Shown here in pieces: positions 1 through 5,619 of a stretch of 5,619 bases of DNA. Within the stretch, counting starts at the first letter, position 1. Each line of letters opens with the position of its first letter. The notes beneath the pieces were generated by a model that saw nothing but the letters and a program-made list of their open reading frames with translations, searched no databases and had not been told where the DNA came from. The translations under genes were made by a program, and so were the position numbers. Source of the DNA: Paracoccaceae bacterium (GTDB taxonomy: Bacteria; Pseudomonadota; Alphaproteobacteria; Rhodobacterales; Rhodobacteraceae); contig DQCI01000204.1 in assembly GCA_003545125.1 (NCBI GenBank), positions 1,036 to 6,654 of the forward strand. Reading direction: 5' to 3'.

Positions 1-276
1 CCGCGCCGACCGTGCGACATCGCGGGCGAGGTCGACGGTCAAGATCTCGTGCGTGACCGTGTTGCGGGTGACCACCAGCCACGACTGGTCGCCGTGTTCG
101 TGAAACCACAGCTCACGGTGCTCGCCAGCCGGGTTGTCGCGGTCATAGAGGTAGGTCGCGAAGGCCTCGGCCGCGCCTGCGGCCGCGCCGTCCGGCCGAT
201 CGAGCAGCGTGGCATCGCCCAGGTAAGTGAATTCCTCGGCGTCGCGCGGGCCCAGCAGGGGGTGAGGGATCAGCAT
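1..276 (-). CDS. soxD: Sarcosine oxidase-type delta subunit, zinc ligands mostly replaced (3' end outside window)
   Basis: The delta subunit is the small structural subunit of heterotetrameric sarcosine oxidase, a cytoplasmic enzyme that oxidatively demethylates secondary N-methyl amines. Ninety-two residues are visible, starting MLIPHPLLGPRD; the frame stays open to the window edge, and SoxD is usually about 90-115 residues, so little is missing. Family hallmarks are the N-terminal IP.P..GPRD block, the YDRDNPAGEHRELW segment (residues 44-57) and TVTHEIL (73-79). From family knowledge, classical delta subunits bind zinc through a CPxCG motif plus a later HxxxC. Here the corresponding positions are H5, L8, H59 and D63, so only H59 is unchanged. 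The start follows an AGGAG Shine-Dalgarno (286-290) that overlaps the soxB stop, with a 12-nt intergenic gap, so co-translation with soxB is likely. Subunit identity is well supported; the true substrate is not known. Confidence 0.88.
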   Translation of the reverse strand, partial: MLIPHPLLGPRDAEEFTYLGDATLLDRPDGAAAGAAEAFATYLYDRDNPAGEHRELWFHEHGDQSWLVVTRNTVTHEILTVDLARDVARSAR

Positions 277-288
277 CGCCAGGCGCTC

Positions 289-1542
289 CTATTGCAGGTT
301 CGGGACCGGCCCGCGGCCGCCCTCGTCGATCATATGGCCGCGCCGGAACCGGTCGAGCCGGAGCCCGGTCGCCACCGGGTGCGGCGCGTCGGTGGCGAGC
401 AGATGGGCGAAAACCAGCCCCGATCCCGGGATCGCCTTGAAGCCGCCGTAGCACCAGCCGCCGTTGAGATAGAGGCCGTCGACAGGGGTGCGGTCGATGA
501 TCGGCGAGCCATCCATCGTCATGTCCATGATCCCGCCCCAACTGCGCAGCATCCGGGCGCGCGCGATCATCGGCATCAGCGACACGCCGGCGGCAGCGAC
601 GTGTTCGACCATCGGCAGGTTGCCGCGCTGGGCATAGGAATTGTAGCCGTCGAGATCGCCGCCGTAGACCAATCCGCCCTTGTCCGATTGGCTGACGTAG
701 AAATGCCCGACGCCGAAGGTGACGACGCCCGGCAGGATCGGCTTCAGCCCCTCCGACACGAAGGCCTGTAGCACGTGGCTTTCGATCGGCATCCGGAGCC
801 CCGCCATCTCCATCACCCGGCTGGTGTTACCGGCGACGGCGACGCCGACCTTGTTCGCTGCGATCCGCCCCCGCGTTGTCTCGACGGCGCGCACCCGGCC
901 GCGCTGAATGTCGAACCCGGTGACGTCGCAGTTCTGGATGATGTCGACGCCCCGGTCGGAGGCGGCGCGCGCATAGCCCCAGGCCACCGCGTCGTGCCGC
1001 GCGGTGCCGCCGCGCGGCTGCAACAGCCCGCCCTTGATCGGAAACCGCGCGTTTTCATAGTCGAAGAACGGCCAGTCCTTCTTCATCTCCTGCGGGGTGA
1101 CAAAGACGGCGTCGGCGCCCGAAAGCCGAATGGCGTTGCCGCGGCGGATGAAAGCATCGCGCTGGCCATCGGAATGGCACAGGTTCAGCACCCCGCGCTG
1201 CGACATCATCACGTTGTAGTTGAGGTCCTGCTCCATCCGCTCCCAGAGCCTCAGTGACAGATCGTAGAACCTCTGGTTCGACGGCAGGAGGTAGTTGGCG
1301 CGCACGATGGTGGTGTTGCGCCCGACATTGCCACCGCCGATCCAGCCTTTCTCGAGAAGCGCCACGCGGCGCGCGCCGTAGGTCTCGGCGAGGTGGTAGG
1401 CAGTGGCAAGCCCGTGCCCTCCGCCACCGACAATGACGATGTCGTAGTCGGACCTCGGCTCTGCGTCGCGCCAATGCGGGGACCAACCCCGATTGCCGGT
1501 GAGCCCCTCCTTGAACAGCCGAAAGCCTGAGAACCGTCCCAT
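289..1542 (-). CDS. soxB: Sarcosine oxidase-type beta subunit (FAD/FMN amine oxidase)
   Basis: This is the catalytic flavin subunit of a heterotetrameric sarcosine oxidase-type enzyme, which oxidises an N-methyl amine and passes the product to the folate-binding alpha subunit. The chosen 417-residue form begins MGRFSGFRLFKEG, matching the usual SoxB N-terminus. Visible features in order are: a Rossmann dinucleotide motif DIVIVGGGGHGLATAYHLA (34-52), the EKGWIGGGNVGRNTTIVRANY block (64-84), SQRGVLNL (114-121), PRGGTARHDAVAWGYARAA (176-194) and GGFKAIPGSGLVFAH (366-380). H183 in ARHDAVAWG corresponds to the histidine that carries covalent FMN in characterised beta subunits, and K369 to the flavin-proximal lysine. 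Length is normal. The loop before that lysine reads GGWCYGGFK where classical enzymes read CGWGTGGFK, so this is a divergent paralogue. It is the first gene of the leftward operon, followed by soxD, and is transcribed divergently from the flavoprotein gene at 1648. An upstream TTG at 1581 is a less likely start. Confidence 0.93.
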   Translation of the reverse strand: MGRFSGFRLFKEGLTGNRGWSPHWRDAEPRSDYDIVIVGGGGHGLATAYHLAETYGARRVALLEKGWIGGGNVGRNTTIVRANYLLPSNQRFYDLSLRLWERMEQDLNYNVMMSQRGVLNLCHSDGQRDAFIRRGNAIRLSGADAVFVTPQEMKKDWPFFDYENARFPIKGGLLQPRGGTARHDAVAWGYARAASDRGVDIIQNCDVTGFDIQRGRVRAVETTRGRIAANKVGVAVAGNTSRVMEMAGLRMPIESHVLQAFVSEGLKPILPGVVTFGVGHFYVSQSDKGGLVYGGDLDGYNSYAQRGNLPMVEHVAAAGVSLMPMIARARMLRSWGGIMDMTMDGSPIIDRTPVDGLYLNGGWCYGGFKAIPGSGLVFAHLLATDAPHPVATGLRLDRFRRGHMIDEGGRGPVPNLQ

Positions 1543-1548
1543 CGCGCG

Positions 1549-1555
1549 CCCCTTC
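1549..1555 (-). promoter_or_regulatory. Ribosome binding site fixing the soxB start
   Basis: Read on the minus strand, GAAGGGG lies 6 nt before the ATG at 1542. It supports that ATG over the in-frame ATG at 1563 and the TTG at 1581. The latter two would add residues (MSNAICMGSKGRA) not usual for SoxB and would place the start inside or beside the palindromic control region. Confidence 0.7.
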
Positions 1556-1576
1556 GAGCCCATGCAAATAGCATTG

Positions 1577-1593
1577 GACAAAAATGTCTAGAC
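1577..1593. promoter_or_regulatory. Overlapping palindromes, candidate regulator operator
   Basis: GACA-AAAA-TGTC (1577-1588) is a perfect inverted repeat with 4-bp arms. It overlaps the perfect 8-bp palindrome GTCTAGAC (1586-1593), giving three GAC/GTC half-sites within 17 bp. The TGTCTAGAC core resembles the short GT...AC palindromes bound by FadR/GntR-family (FCD) regulators. That family assignment is inference from motif shape only, and no regulator gene is in the window. Confidence 0.4.
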
Positions 1594-1598
1594 TGAAT

Positions 1599-1616
1599 CG
1601 CTAGCCCGACCTAGCG
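1599..1616. promoter_or_regulatory. Perfect 6-bp inverted repeat, candidate second operator
   Basis: CGCTAG (1599-1604) and CTAGCG (1611-1616) are exact reverse complements separated by a 6-nt spacer (CCCGAC). The element lies 31 bp upstream of the ATG at 1648 and 56 bp upstream of the soxB ATG on the other strand, suitable for controlling either or both promoters. The loop and short stem with no following T-run make a terminator unlikely, so a dimeric protein-binding site is the better reading. Confidence 0.42.
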
Positions 1617-1647
1617 TCGAGGGAAACGGCCAAGCACGGAGGGCGGC

Positions 1648-4062
1648 ATGAAGTCCCAGTATCGCGTCGTGGTCATCGGCGGCGGCGTCGTCGGCGCTTC
1701 GGTTCTCTATCACCTCGCGCGGTACGGTTGGACCGACGTCTGCCTGATCGAGCGCAGCGTGCTCACCGCGGGCTCCAGCTGGCACGCGGCCGGCGGGTTT
1801 CATGCTCTGAACGCCGACCCCAACATCGCGTCCCTGCAGGGCTACACCATCGATCTGTTGTCTCAGGTCGAAGCCGAAAGCGGCCAGTCCATCGGGATGC
1901 ACATGACCGGCGGCATGCATCTCGCGGGTACGGCGGACCGGTGGGAATGGCTCAAGAGCAATTACCGCATTTTCCAATCTATCGGGATCGACGATGTTCA
2001 TCTGATTACGCCTGAAGAGGCGGGCAAGCTCAGCCCGGTGCTCAACACCGACGGCCTGCTCGGTGGCATGTGGGCCGACCGCGAAGGCTACGTCGACACC
2101 ACCGGCACCGTGCACGCCTATGCGATCGCGGCGAAAAAGCGCGGCGCGGAGGTGATCGAGCACAACCGGGTGCTGGAGCTCAACCAGACCGCGGACGGCT
2201 GGGAAGTGGTGACCGAAAAGGGTACGATCCGCGCCGAACATGTCGTCAACGCCGCCGGTCTCTGGGCCAAACAGGTCGGCCGCATGGCCGGGATCGAGCT
2301 GCCGGTCGCACCCCTCGCGCACCACTACCTGGTCACCGAACCCATCCCCGAGATCGCGGCACTGGACGCGGAACTGCCGATGGTGGTCGACCTTGAGGGC
2401 TTCACCTATTCGCGCCAGGACCAACAGGGCATGCTGGTGGGGATCTACGAGCTCACCCCCAAGCACTGGATGATGGACGGTGCCCCCTGGGACTATGGCA
2501 TCGAGCTGTTACAGGAAGACCCCGACCGGATCGAGAACGAGCTTGCGCATGTCTTCCACCGCTTCCCGGTGCTGGAGACGGCGGGGGTGAAAACCTGGGT
2601 CCACGGCGCTTTCACCTTCTCGCCCGACGGCAACCCGCTGGTGGGCCCGGTGCGGGGGCTGCCCGGCTACTGGTGCGCCTGCGCGGTGATGGCGGGGTTT
2701 CTGCAGGGCGGCGGCGTCGGCAAGAGCCTCGCCGAATGGATGATCCACGGCGAGACCGAAACGGATGTCTTCGGCATGGATGTGGCCCGCTACGGCAGCT
2801 ACGCCGAGAACAAGGCCTACATCCGCCAGACCACCGGCCAGTTCTATTCCCGCCGCTTCGTGATGACCTACCCGAACGAACAGCTTCCCGCCGGGCGGCC
2901 GCTCAAGATGGCCCCGGCGCATGATGCGATGACGGCGGCGGGGGCGTTTTGGGGGGAAAGCTGGGGGCTGGAAGTGCCGATCTACTTCGCGCCGGCCGGC
3001 TTCGAAGAGACCCCGACGCTCAAGCGCTCCAACGCCTTCGACCTCGTCGCCGAGGAGGTGCGCGCCACCCGGCAAGCCGTGGGGCTGCTCGATATCTCGG
3101 GGTTTTCCCGCTTCAAGGTCACCGGGCCGAACGCCGAGGTCTGGCTCGACCGGATGATGGCCTGCAAGCTCCCCGGCCCCGGTCGGGCAAGGCTCGCCCC
3201 GATGCTGTCAGCCAGCGGCCGGCTCAAGGGCGATCTCACTGTGTTCAACTGGGGCCGCGGAGAATGGTGGATCATGGGGTCCTACTACCTGCGCGCCTGG
3301 CATATGCGCTGGTTCCATGAGCACATCGAGCCCGGTGTCCACCTCACCGATATTTCCGACACTGTGGTCGGCTTCAGCCTGTCGGGGCCGATGAGCCGCA
3401 AGGTTCTGGACAGGCTCACCGACGGGCCGATTGCAAAACTGCCCTTCATGGGCTGCGGCAACTTCGACGTCGGGTTGATCCGCGCCAAGGTCGGGCGGCT
3501 CTCGGTCACCGGTGAGCTTGGCTACGAGATCAACTGCACCGCTGGCGAACACATCGCGCTGCGCCGCGCGCTGCTGGAAGCGGGCGCCGATCTCGGGATC
3601 AGGGAAATCGGCTACAACGCGCTCGGCAGCCTCAGGTTGGAAAAGAGCTTCGGCATCTGGAGCCGCGAGTTCACCCAGGACCGCACCCCTGGCCAGACCG
3701 GCATGGACCGCTGGATCGCCTGGGACAAGGGCGAGTTCATCGGCCGGAAAGCGGCCACGGCCGAGCGTGACGGCAACGGCCCCGCCCAGGTCGCCCAGGT
3801 GATCGCGACCCTGGAGATCGACGCGGCGGGCGCCGATGCGAGCGGCTACGAGCCGGTGTGGAAAGACGGCAAGCGGGTCGGCTTCGTCACCTCCGGCGGC
3901 TTTGGCCATTGGACCCGAAAATCGCTGGCGCTGGCGATGATCGACCGCGATTGCACCGCGCCGGGCACCGCGCTCAGCGTCCACGTCGTTGGCGCCGAGC
4001 GGCCGGCGCGGGTCATCGCGGCATCGCCGTTTGACCCCGCCGGCAAAGCGATGAGGGCGTAA
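1648..4062 (+). CDS. Dimethylglycine/sarcosine dehydrogenase-type FAD oxidoreductase fused to folate-binding GcvT domain
   Basis: The predicted role is oxidative demethylation of a tertiary or secondary N-methyl amine in the cytoplasm, with the one-carbon unit captured on tetrahydrofolate. The 804 residues show: a DAO-type FAD domain (about 1-370) with IGGGVVGASVLYHLA (10-24) and acidic E35; a GSSWHAAGG motif (42-50) whose H46 matches the covalent-flavin histidine of dimethylglycine dehydrogenase; a linker/FAO_M region (about 371-430, with YSRRFVMTYPNEQLPAGRPL at 400-419); a GCV_T domain (about 430-690, with GLLDISGF 479-486, GRLKGDLTV 524-532 and GELGYEIN 622-629); and a C-terminal GCV_T_C barrel (about 695-795). 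D529 aligns with the GcvT-family catalytic aspartate. SLRLEKSFGIWSREFTQD (661-678) is typical of folate-linked members. GGAGG at 1638-1642 precedes the ATG by 5 nt. The full length matches the fused family. The usual DGHxDP signature reads EGYVDT (146-151). The exact substrate cannot be decided from sequence; sarcosine, dimethylglycine or another N-methyl compound are alternatives. Confidence 0.92.
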   Translation: MKSQYRVVVIGGGVVGASVLYHLARYGWTDVCLIERSVLTAGSSWHAAGGFHALNADPNIASLQGYTIDLLSQVEAESGQSIGMHMTGGMHLAGTADRWEWLKSNYRIFQSIGIDDVHLITPEEAGKLSPVLNTDGLLGGMWADREGYVDTTGTVHAYAIAAKKRGAEVIEHNRVLELNQTADGWEVVTEKGTIRAEHVVNAAGLWAKQVGRMAGIELPVAPLAHHYLVTEPIPEIAALDAELPMVVDLEGFTYSRQDQQGMLVGIYELTPKHWMMDGAPWDYGIELLQEDPDRIENELAHVFHRFPVLETAGVKTWVHGAFTFSPDGNPLVGPVRGLPGYWCACAVMAGFLQGGGVGKSLAEWMIHGETETDVFGMDVARYGSYAENKAYIRQTTGQFYSRRFVMTYPNEQLPAGRPLKMAPAHDAMTAAGAFWGESWGLEVPIYFAPAGFEETPTLKRSNAFDLVAEEVRATRQAVGLLDISGFSRFKVTGPNAEVWLDRMMACKLPGPGRARLAPMLSASGRLKGDLTVFNWGRGEWWIMGSYYLRAWHMRWFHEHIEPGVHLTDISDTVVGFSLSGPMSRKVLDRLTDGPIAKLPFMGCGNFDVGLIRAKVGRLSVTGELGYEINCTAGEHIALRRALLEAGADLGIREIGYNALGSLRLEKSFGIWSREFTQDRTPGQTGMDRWIAWDKGEFIGRKAATAERDGNGPAQVAQVIATLEIDAAGADASGYEPVWKDGKRVGFVTSGGFGHWTRKSLALAMIDRDCTAPGTALSVHVVGAERPARVIAASPFDPAGKAMRA

Positions 4063-5606
4063 TGGCGGCCGGGCGGCGGGGCCGCACCCGGCGGCGTGAG
4101 CTGCGCGACGGCGGCGGCGAAACGCCGACCCGCGCGGTCGACTACACCAATCTCGTGACCCCTTTTCCGGTGATGAAAGCCTTTTCCGACGACCGGATCG
4201 AAGCGATCCACGAGGCCGCTCTGGACCTTCTGGAAACCCAGGGGATGAAGATCCTGCTGCCCGAGGCGCGGCAGTTTTTCCGGCAGGCCGGCGCGAGGAT
4301 CGACGAAGACAGCCAGATGGTGCGGATCGGCCGCGACATAATCGCCGCCGCGCTCGCCACCGCGCCGCGCAGGGTCACGATGCGCGCCGGCGCCCCGACA
4401 CGCGACGTGGTGCTGGAGCTTGGCCGGCTGGTGTTCCAACCCGGCGGCGGCACACCCCATGCCACCGACAGGCTGCGCGGCCGCCGCCCCGGTCTTGGCC
4501 GCGACTTCCGCGAGGCGGTGCAGCTGACAGAGCATTTTGACGTGTTTCACATGTTTTCCGCCCTGCTCGAGCCGCAGGACATCGACCTCACCCTGCGACA
4601 TTACTTCATGATCGAGGCGCAACTCACACTGTCGGACAAGGTGCCGTTCGTCTATGCGCGCGGTCGACCGCAGGTGTTGGACAGCTTTGAAATGGTGCGC
4701 GATTTCCGCGGCCTCAGTGACGACGACTTTCGCGCAGAACCGTGGAGCAGCACGGTGATCAACACCAATTCGCCGCGCACCATCGACATCCCCATGGCAC
4801 AGGGTCTGATCGACTTCGCCCAGCATGGCCAGCTGTCGATCATCACCCCGTTCACCCTGATGGGGGCCATGGCCCCGATCACCGTGGCGGGCGCGATGGT
4901 GCTGAGCCACGCCGAGGCGCTGGCCGCGATCGCGCTGGCCCAACTTGCCCGCCCCGGTGCGCCGGTGGTCTACGGCACCTTCACCTCCAACGTCGACATG
5001 AAGTCGGGCAGCCCCGCCTTCGGCACGCCGGAGCAATTCACCGCCTCGCTCGCCGCCGGACAGCTTGCCCGCCATATCGGGCTTCCTTTGCGCAATGCGA
5101 GCGGCTCGGCCGCCAACATCGCCGATGCGCAGGGCGCGAACGAAACCCAGTTCGCGCTTTGGGGCAACCTGCTTGCCGGGACCACGATCGTGATCCATGC
5201 CGCTGGCTGGCTCGAAGGCGGGCTGACCCTGTCCTACGAGAAACTCGTCACCGACACCGAGGTCCTGCAGATGGTGGCCGAGCTCTGCACGGCGACGCCT
5301 GCCGGCGACGCCGACCTCGCGCGCGACGCGCTTGCAGAGGTCGATCCCGGCGGGCACTTCTTCGCCGCCGCCCATACGATGGCGCGCTACCGGACCCAGT
5401 TCTATACGCCGCTGGTCGGCGACTGGACGAACCACGGTACATGGGAAGAGAACGGCGCGTTGACGGCCACCGAACGGGCGACGGGGATCTGGGAAGGGAT
5501 CCTCGCCGCCAACCGGCACCCCGACCTCGATCCGGCCCGCGTCGCGGCGCTGCACGCCTTCATCGCGAAACGCACCGCCGAGGGGGGCGCGCCGCCAGAA
5601 AGCTGA
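4062..5606 (+). CDS. MttB-superfamily (trimethylamine methyltransferase family) protein without pyrrolysine
   Basis: Members of this superfamily transfer a methyl group from trimethylamine, glycine betaine or other quaternary amines to a corrinoid protein. The 514-residue product has an arginine-rich N-terminus (residues 5-15) typical of proteobacterial members, then the MttB fold: ITPFTLMGAMAPITVAGAMVLSH (261-283), LARPGAPVVYGTF (295-307), ANIADAQGANETQ (351-363), HAAGWLEGGLTLSYEKL (379-395), GGHFFAAAHTMARYRTQFY (430-448) and TATERATGIWEGIL (468-481). There is no in-frame TAG and the gene ends in TGA, so it belongs with the non-pyrrolysine relatives such as MtgB, the glycine betaine methyltransferase. 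The ATG shares its A with the upstream TAA (TAATG). GAGGG at 4053-4057, inside the upstream gene, lies 4 nt before it, so translational coupling is expected. No corrinoid-protein gene is in the window. The family is certain; the substrate is unknown. Confidence 0.92.
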   Translation: MAAGRRGRTRRRELRDGGGETPTRAVDYTNLVTPFPVMKAFSDDRIEAIHEAALDLLETQGMKILLPEARQFFRQAGARIDEDSQMVRIGRDIIAAALATAPRRVTMRAGAPTRDVVLELGRLVFQPGGGTPHATDRLRGRRPGLGRDFREAVQLTEHFDVFHMFSALLEPQDIDLTLRHYFMIEAQLTLSDKVPFVYARGRPQVLDSFEMVRDFRGLSDDDFRAEPWSSTVINTNSPRTIDIPMAQGLIDFAQHGQLSIITPFTLMGAMAPITVAGAMVLSHAEALAAIALAQLARPGAPVVYGTFTSNVDMKSGSPAFGTPEQFTASLAAGQLARHIGLPLRNASGSAANIADAQGANETQFALWGNLLAGTTIVIHAAGWLEGGLTLSYEKLVTDTEVLQMVAELCTATPAGDADLARDALAEVDPGGHFFAAAHTMARYRTQFYTPLVGDWTNHGTWEENGALTATERATGIWEGILAANRHPDLDPARVAALHAFIAKRTAEGGAPPES

Positions 5607-5619
5607 ACAGAGAGCTGAA

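Larger units (their letters stand above)
1543..1647. promoter_or_regulatory. Divergent promoter/control region between soxB and the flavoprotein gene
   Basis: These 105 bp separate two start codons that point away from each other, so promoters for both operons must lie here or overlap the starts. The 1561-1600 stretch is about 62% A+T, clearly richer than the flanking genes. It contains two inverted repeats and three CTAG tetranucleotides (at 1588, 1601 and 1611). I could not pick a convincing -35/-10 pair on either strand. TAGACA (1590 to 1585, minus strand) and TTGGAC (1574-1579, plus strand) resemble -35 hexamers but lack good -10 partners at 16-18 nt. Activator dependence or an alternative sigma factor is possible. 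Confidence 0.7.

Noticed and set aside
49..771. A 240-codon plus-strand open frame opposite soxD and soxB
   Set aside because: It spans two genes on the other strand whose products match the sarcosine oxidase family; its translation has biased composition and no family signature.
1543..1581. An N-terminal extension of SoxB starting at TTG 1581 or ATG 1563
   Set aside because: The ATG at 1542 has a well-spaced GAAGGGG site and gives the usual SoxB N-terminus; the extension overlaps the palindromic control region.
1599..1616. The CGCTAG/CTAGCG inverted repeat as a transcription terminator
   Set aside because: The stem is only 6 bp, there is no T-tract on either strand, and it lies between divergent starts where no transcript should end.
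1588..2466. A 292-codon minus-strand open frame opposite the flavoprotein gene and the control region
   Set aside because: It shadows the conserved FAD domain and has no recognisable domain, and its Asp/His/Val/Arg-rich composition is typical of antisense frames in GC-rich genes.
3846..5555. A 569-codon open frame on the minus strand spanning the end of the flavoprotein gene and most of the methyltransferase gene
   Set aside because: It is antisense to two strongly supported conserved proteins, crosses their junction, and its product is low-complexity Arg/Gly/Ala/His-rich sequence with no recognisable domain. Long antisense frames are expected in high-GC DNA with G/C third positions.
4062..5606. 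A pyrrolysine codon in the MttB-family gene
   Set aside because: The frame runs without any TAG to a TGA stop, and family motifs continue unbroken to the C-terminus.
5607..5619. A start or ribosome site of a following gene (AGAGAG)
   Set aside because: Only 13 bases remain and no start codon is visible, so nothing can be supported.

Overview
The window is high-GC DNA whose codon use is dominated by G/C third positions and which has almost no spare sequence. It looks like an alphaproteobacterial chromosome, probably Rhodobacterales or a related marine or soil lineage. This is inferred from protein resemblance (a Rhodobacteraceae-style GcvT-fused FAD oxidoreductase and a non-pyrrolysine MttB relative); no rRNA or other taxonomic marker is present. 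It holds parts of two divergent operons that appear to act in N-demethylation of methylated amines.

Left arm, minus strand, read right to left: soxB (1542 to 289) is followed 12 nt later by soxD (276 to beyond position 1). They encode the beta and delta subunits of a heterotetrameric sarcosine oxidase-type enzyme. The alpha (soxA) and gamma (soxG) genes normally follow in soxBDAG order and would lie outside the window. SoxD lacks three of the four zinc ligands of the classical delta subunit, and SoxB has an altered flavin-proximal loop, so this is a divergent paralogue whose substrate may not be sarcosine itself.

Centre: 1543-1647 is a 105-bp divergent promoter region. It is AT-rich relative to the genes and contains two perfect inverted repeats plus three closely spaced CTAG tetranucleotides, which fit an operator for a shared regulator.

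Right arm, plus strand: an 804-residue dimethylglycine/sarcosine dehydrogenase-type flavoprotein with a C-terminal folate-binding GcvT module (1648-4062) overlaps by one base (TAATG) a 514-residue MttB-superfamily methyltransferase (4062-5606). The last 13 bases (5607-5619) hold nothing identifiable.

Working model (inference): the MttB relative removes a methyl group from a quaternary or tertiary amine onto a corrinoid protein encoded elsewhere. The GcvT-fused flavoprotein then oxidatively demethylates the tertiary or secondary amine, capturing formaldehyde as 5,10-methylene-THF. The SoxBDAG-type oxidase takes a further N-methyl group. The individual families are known. What merits attention is the combination, the zinc-site loss in SoxD and the palindromic control region. 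I saw no mobile elements, RNA genes, CRISPR arrays or convincing terminators.
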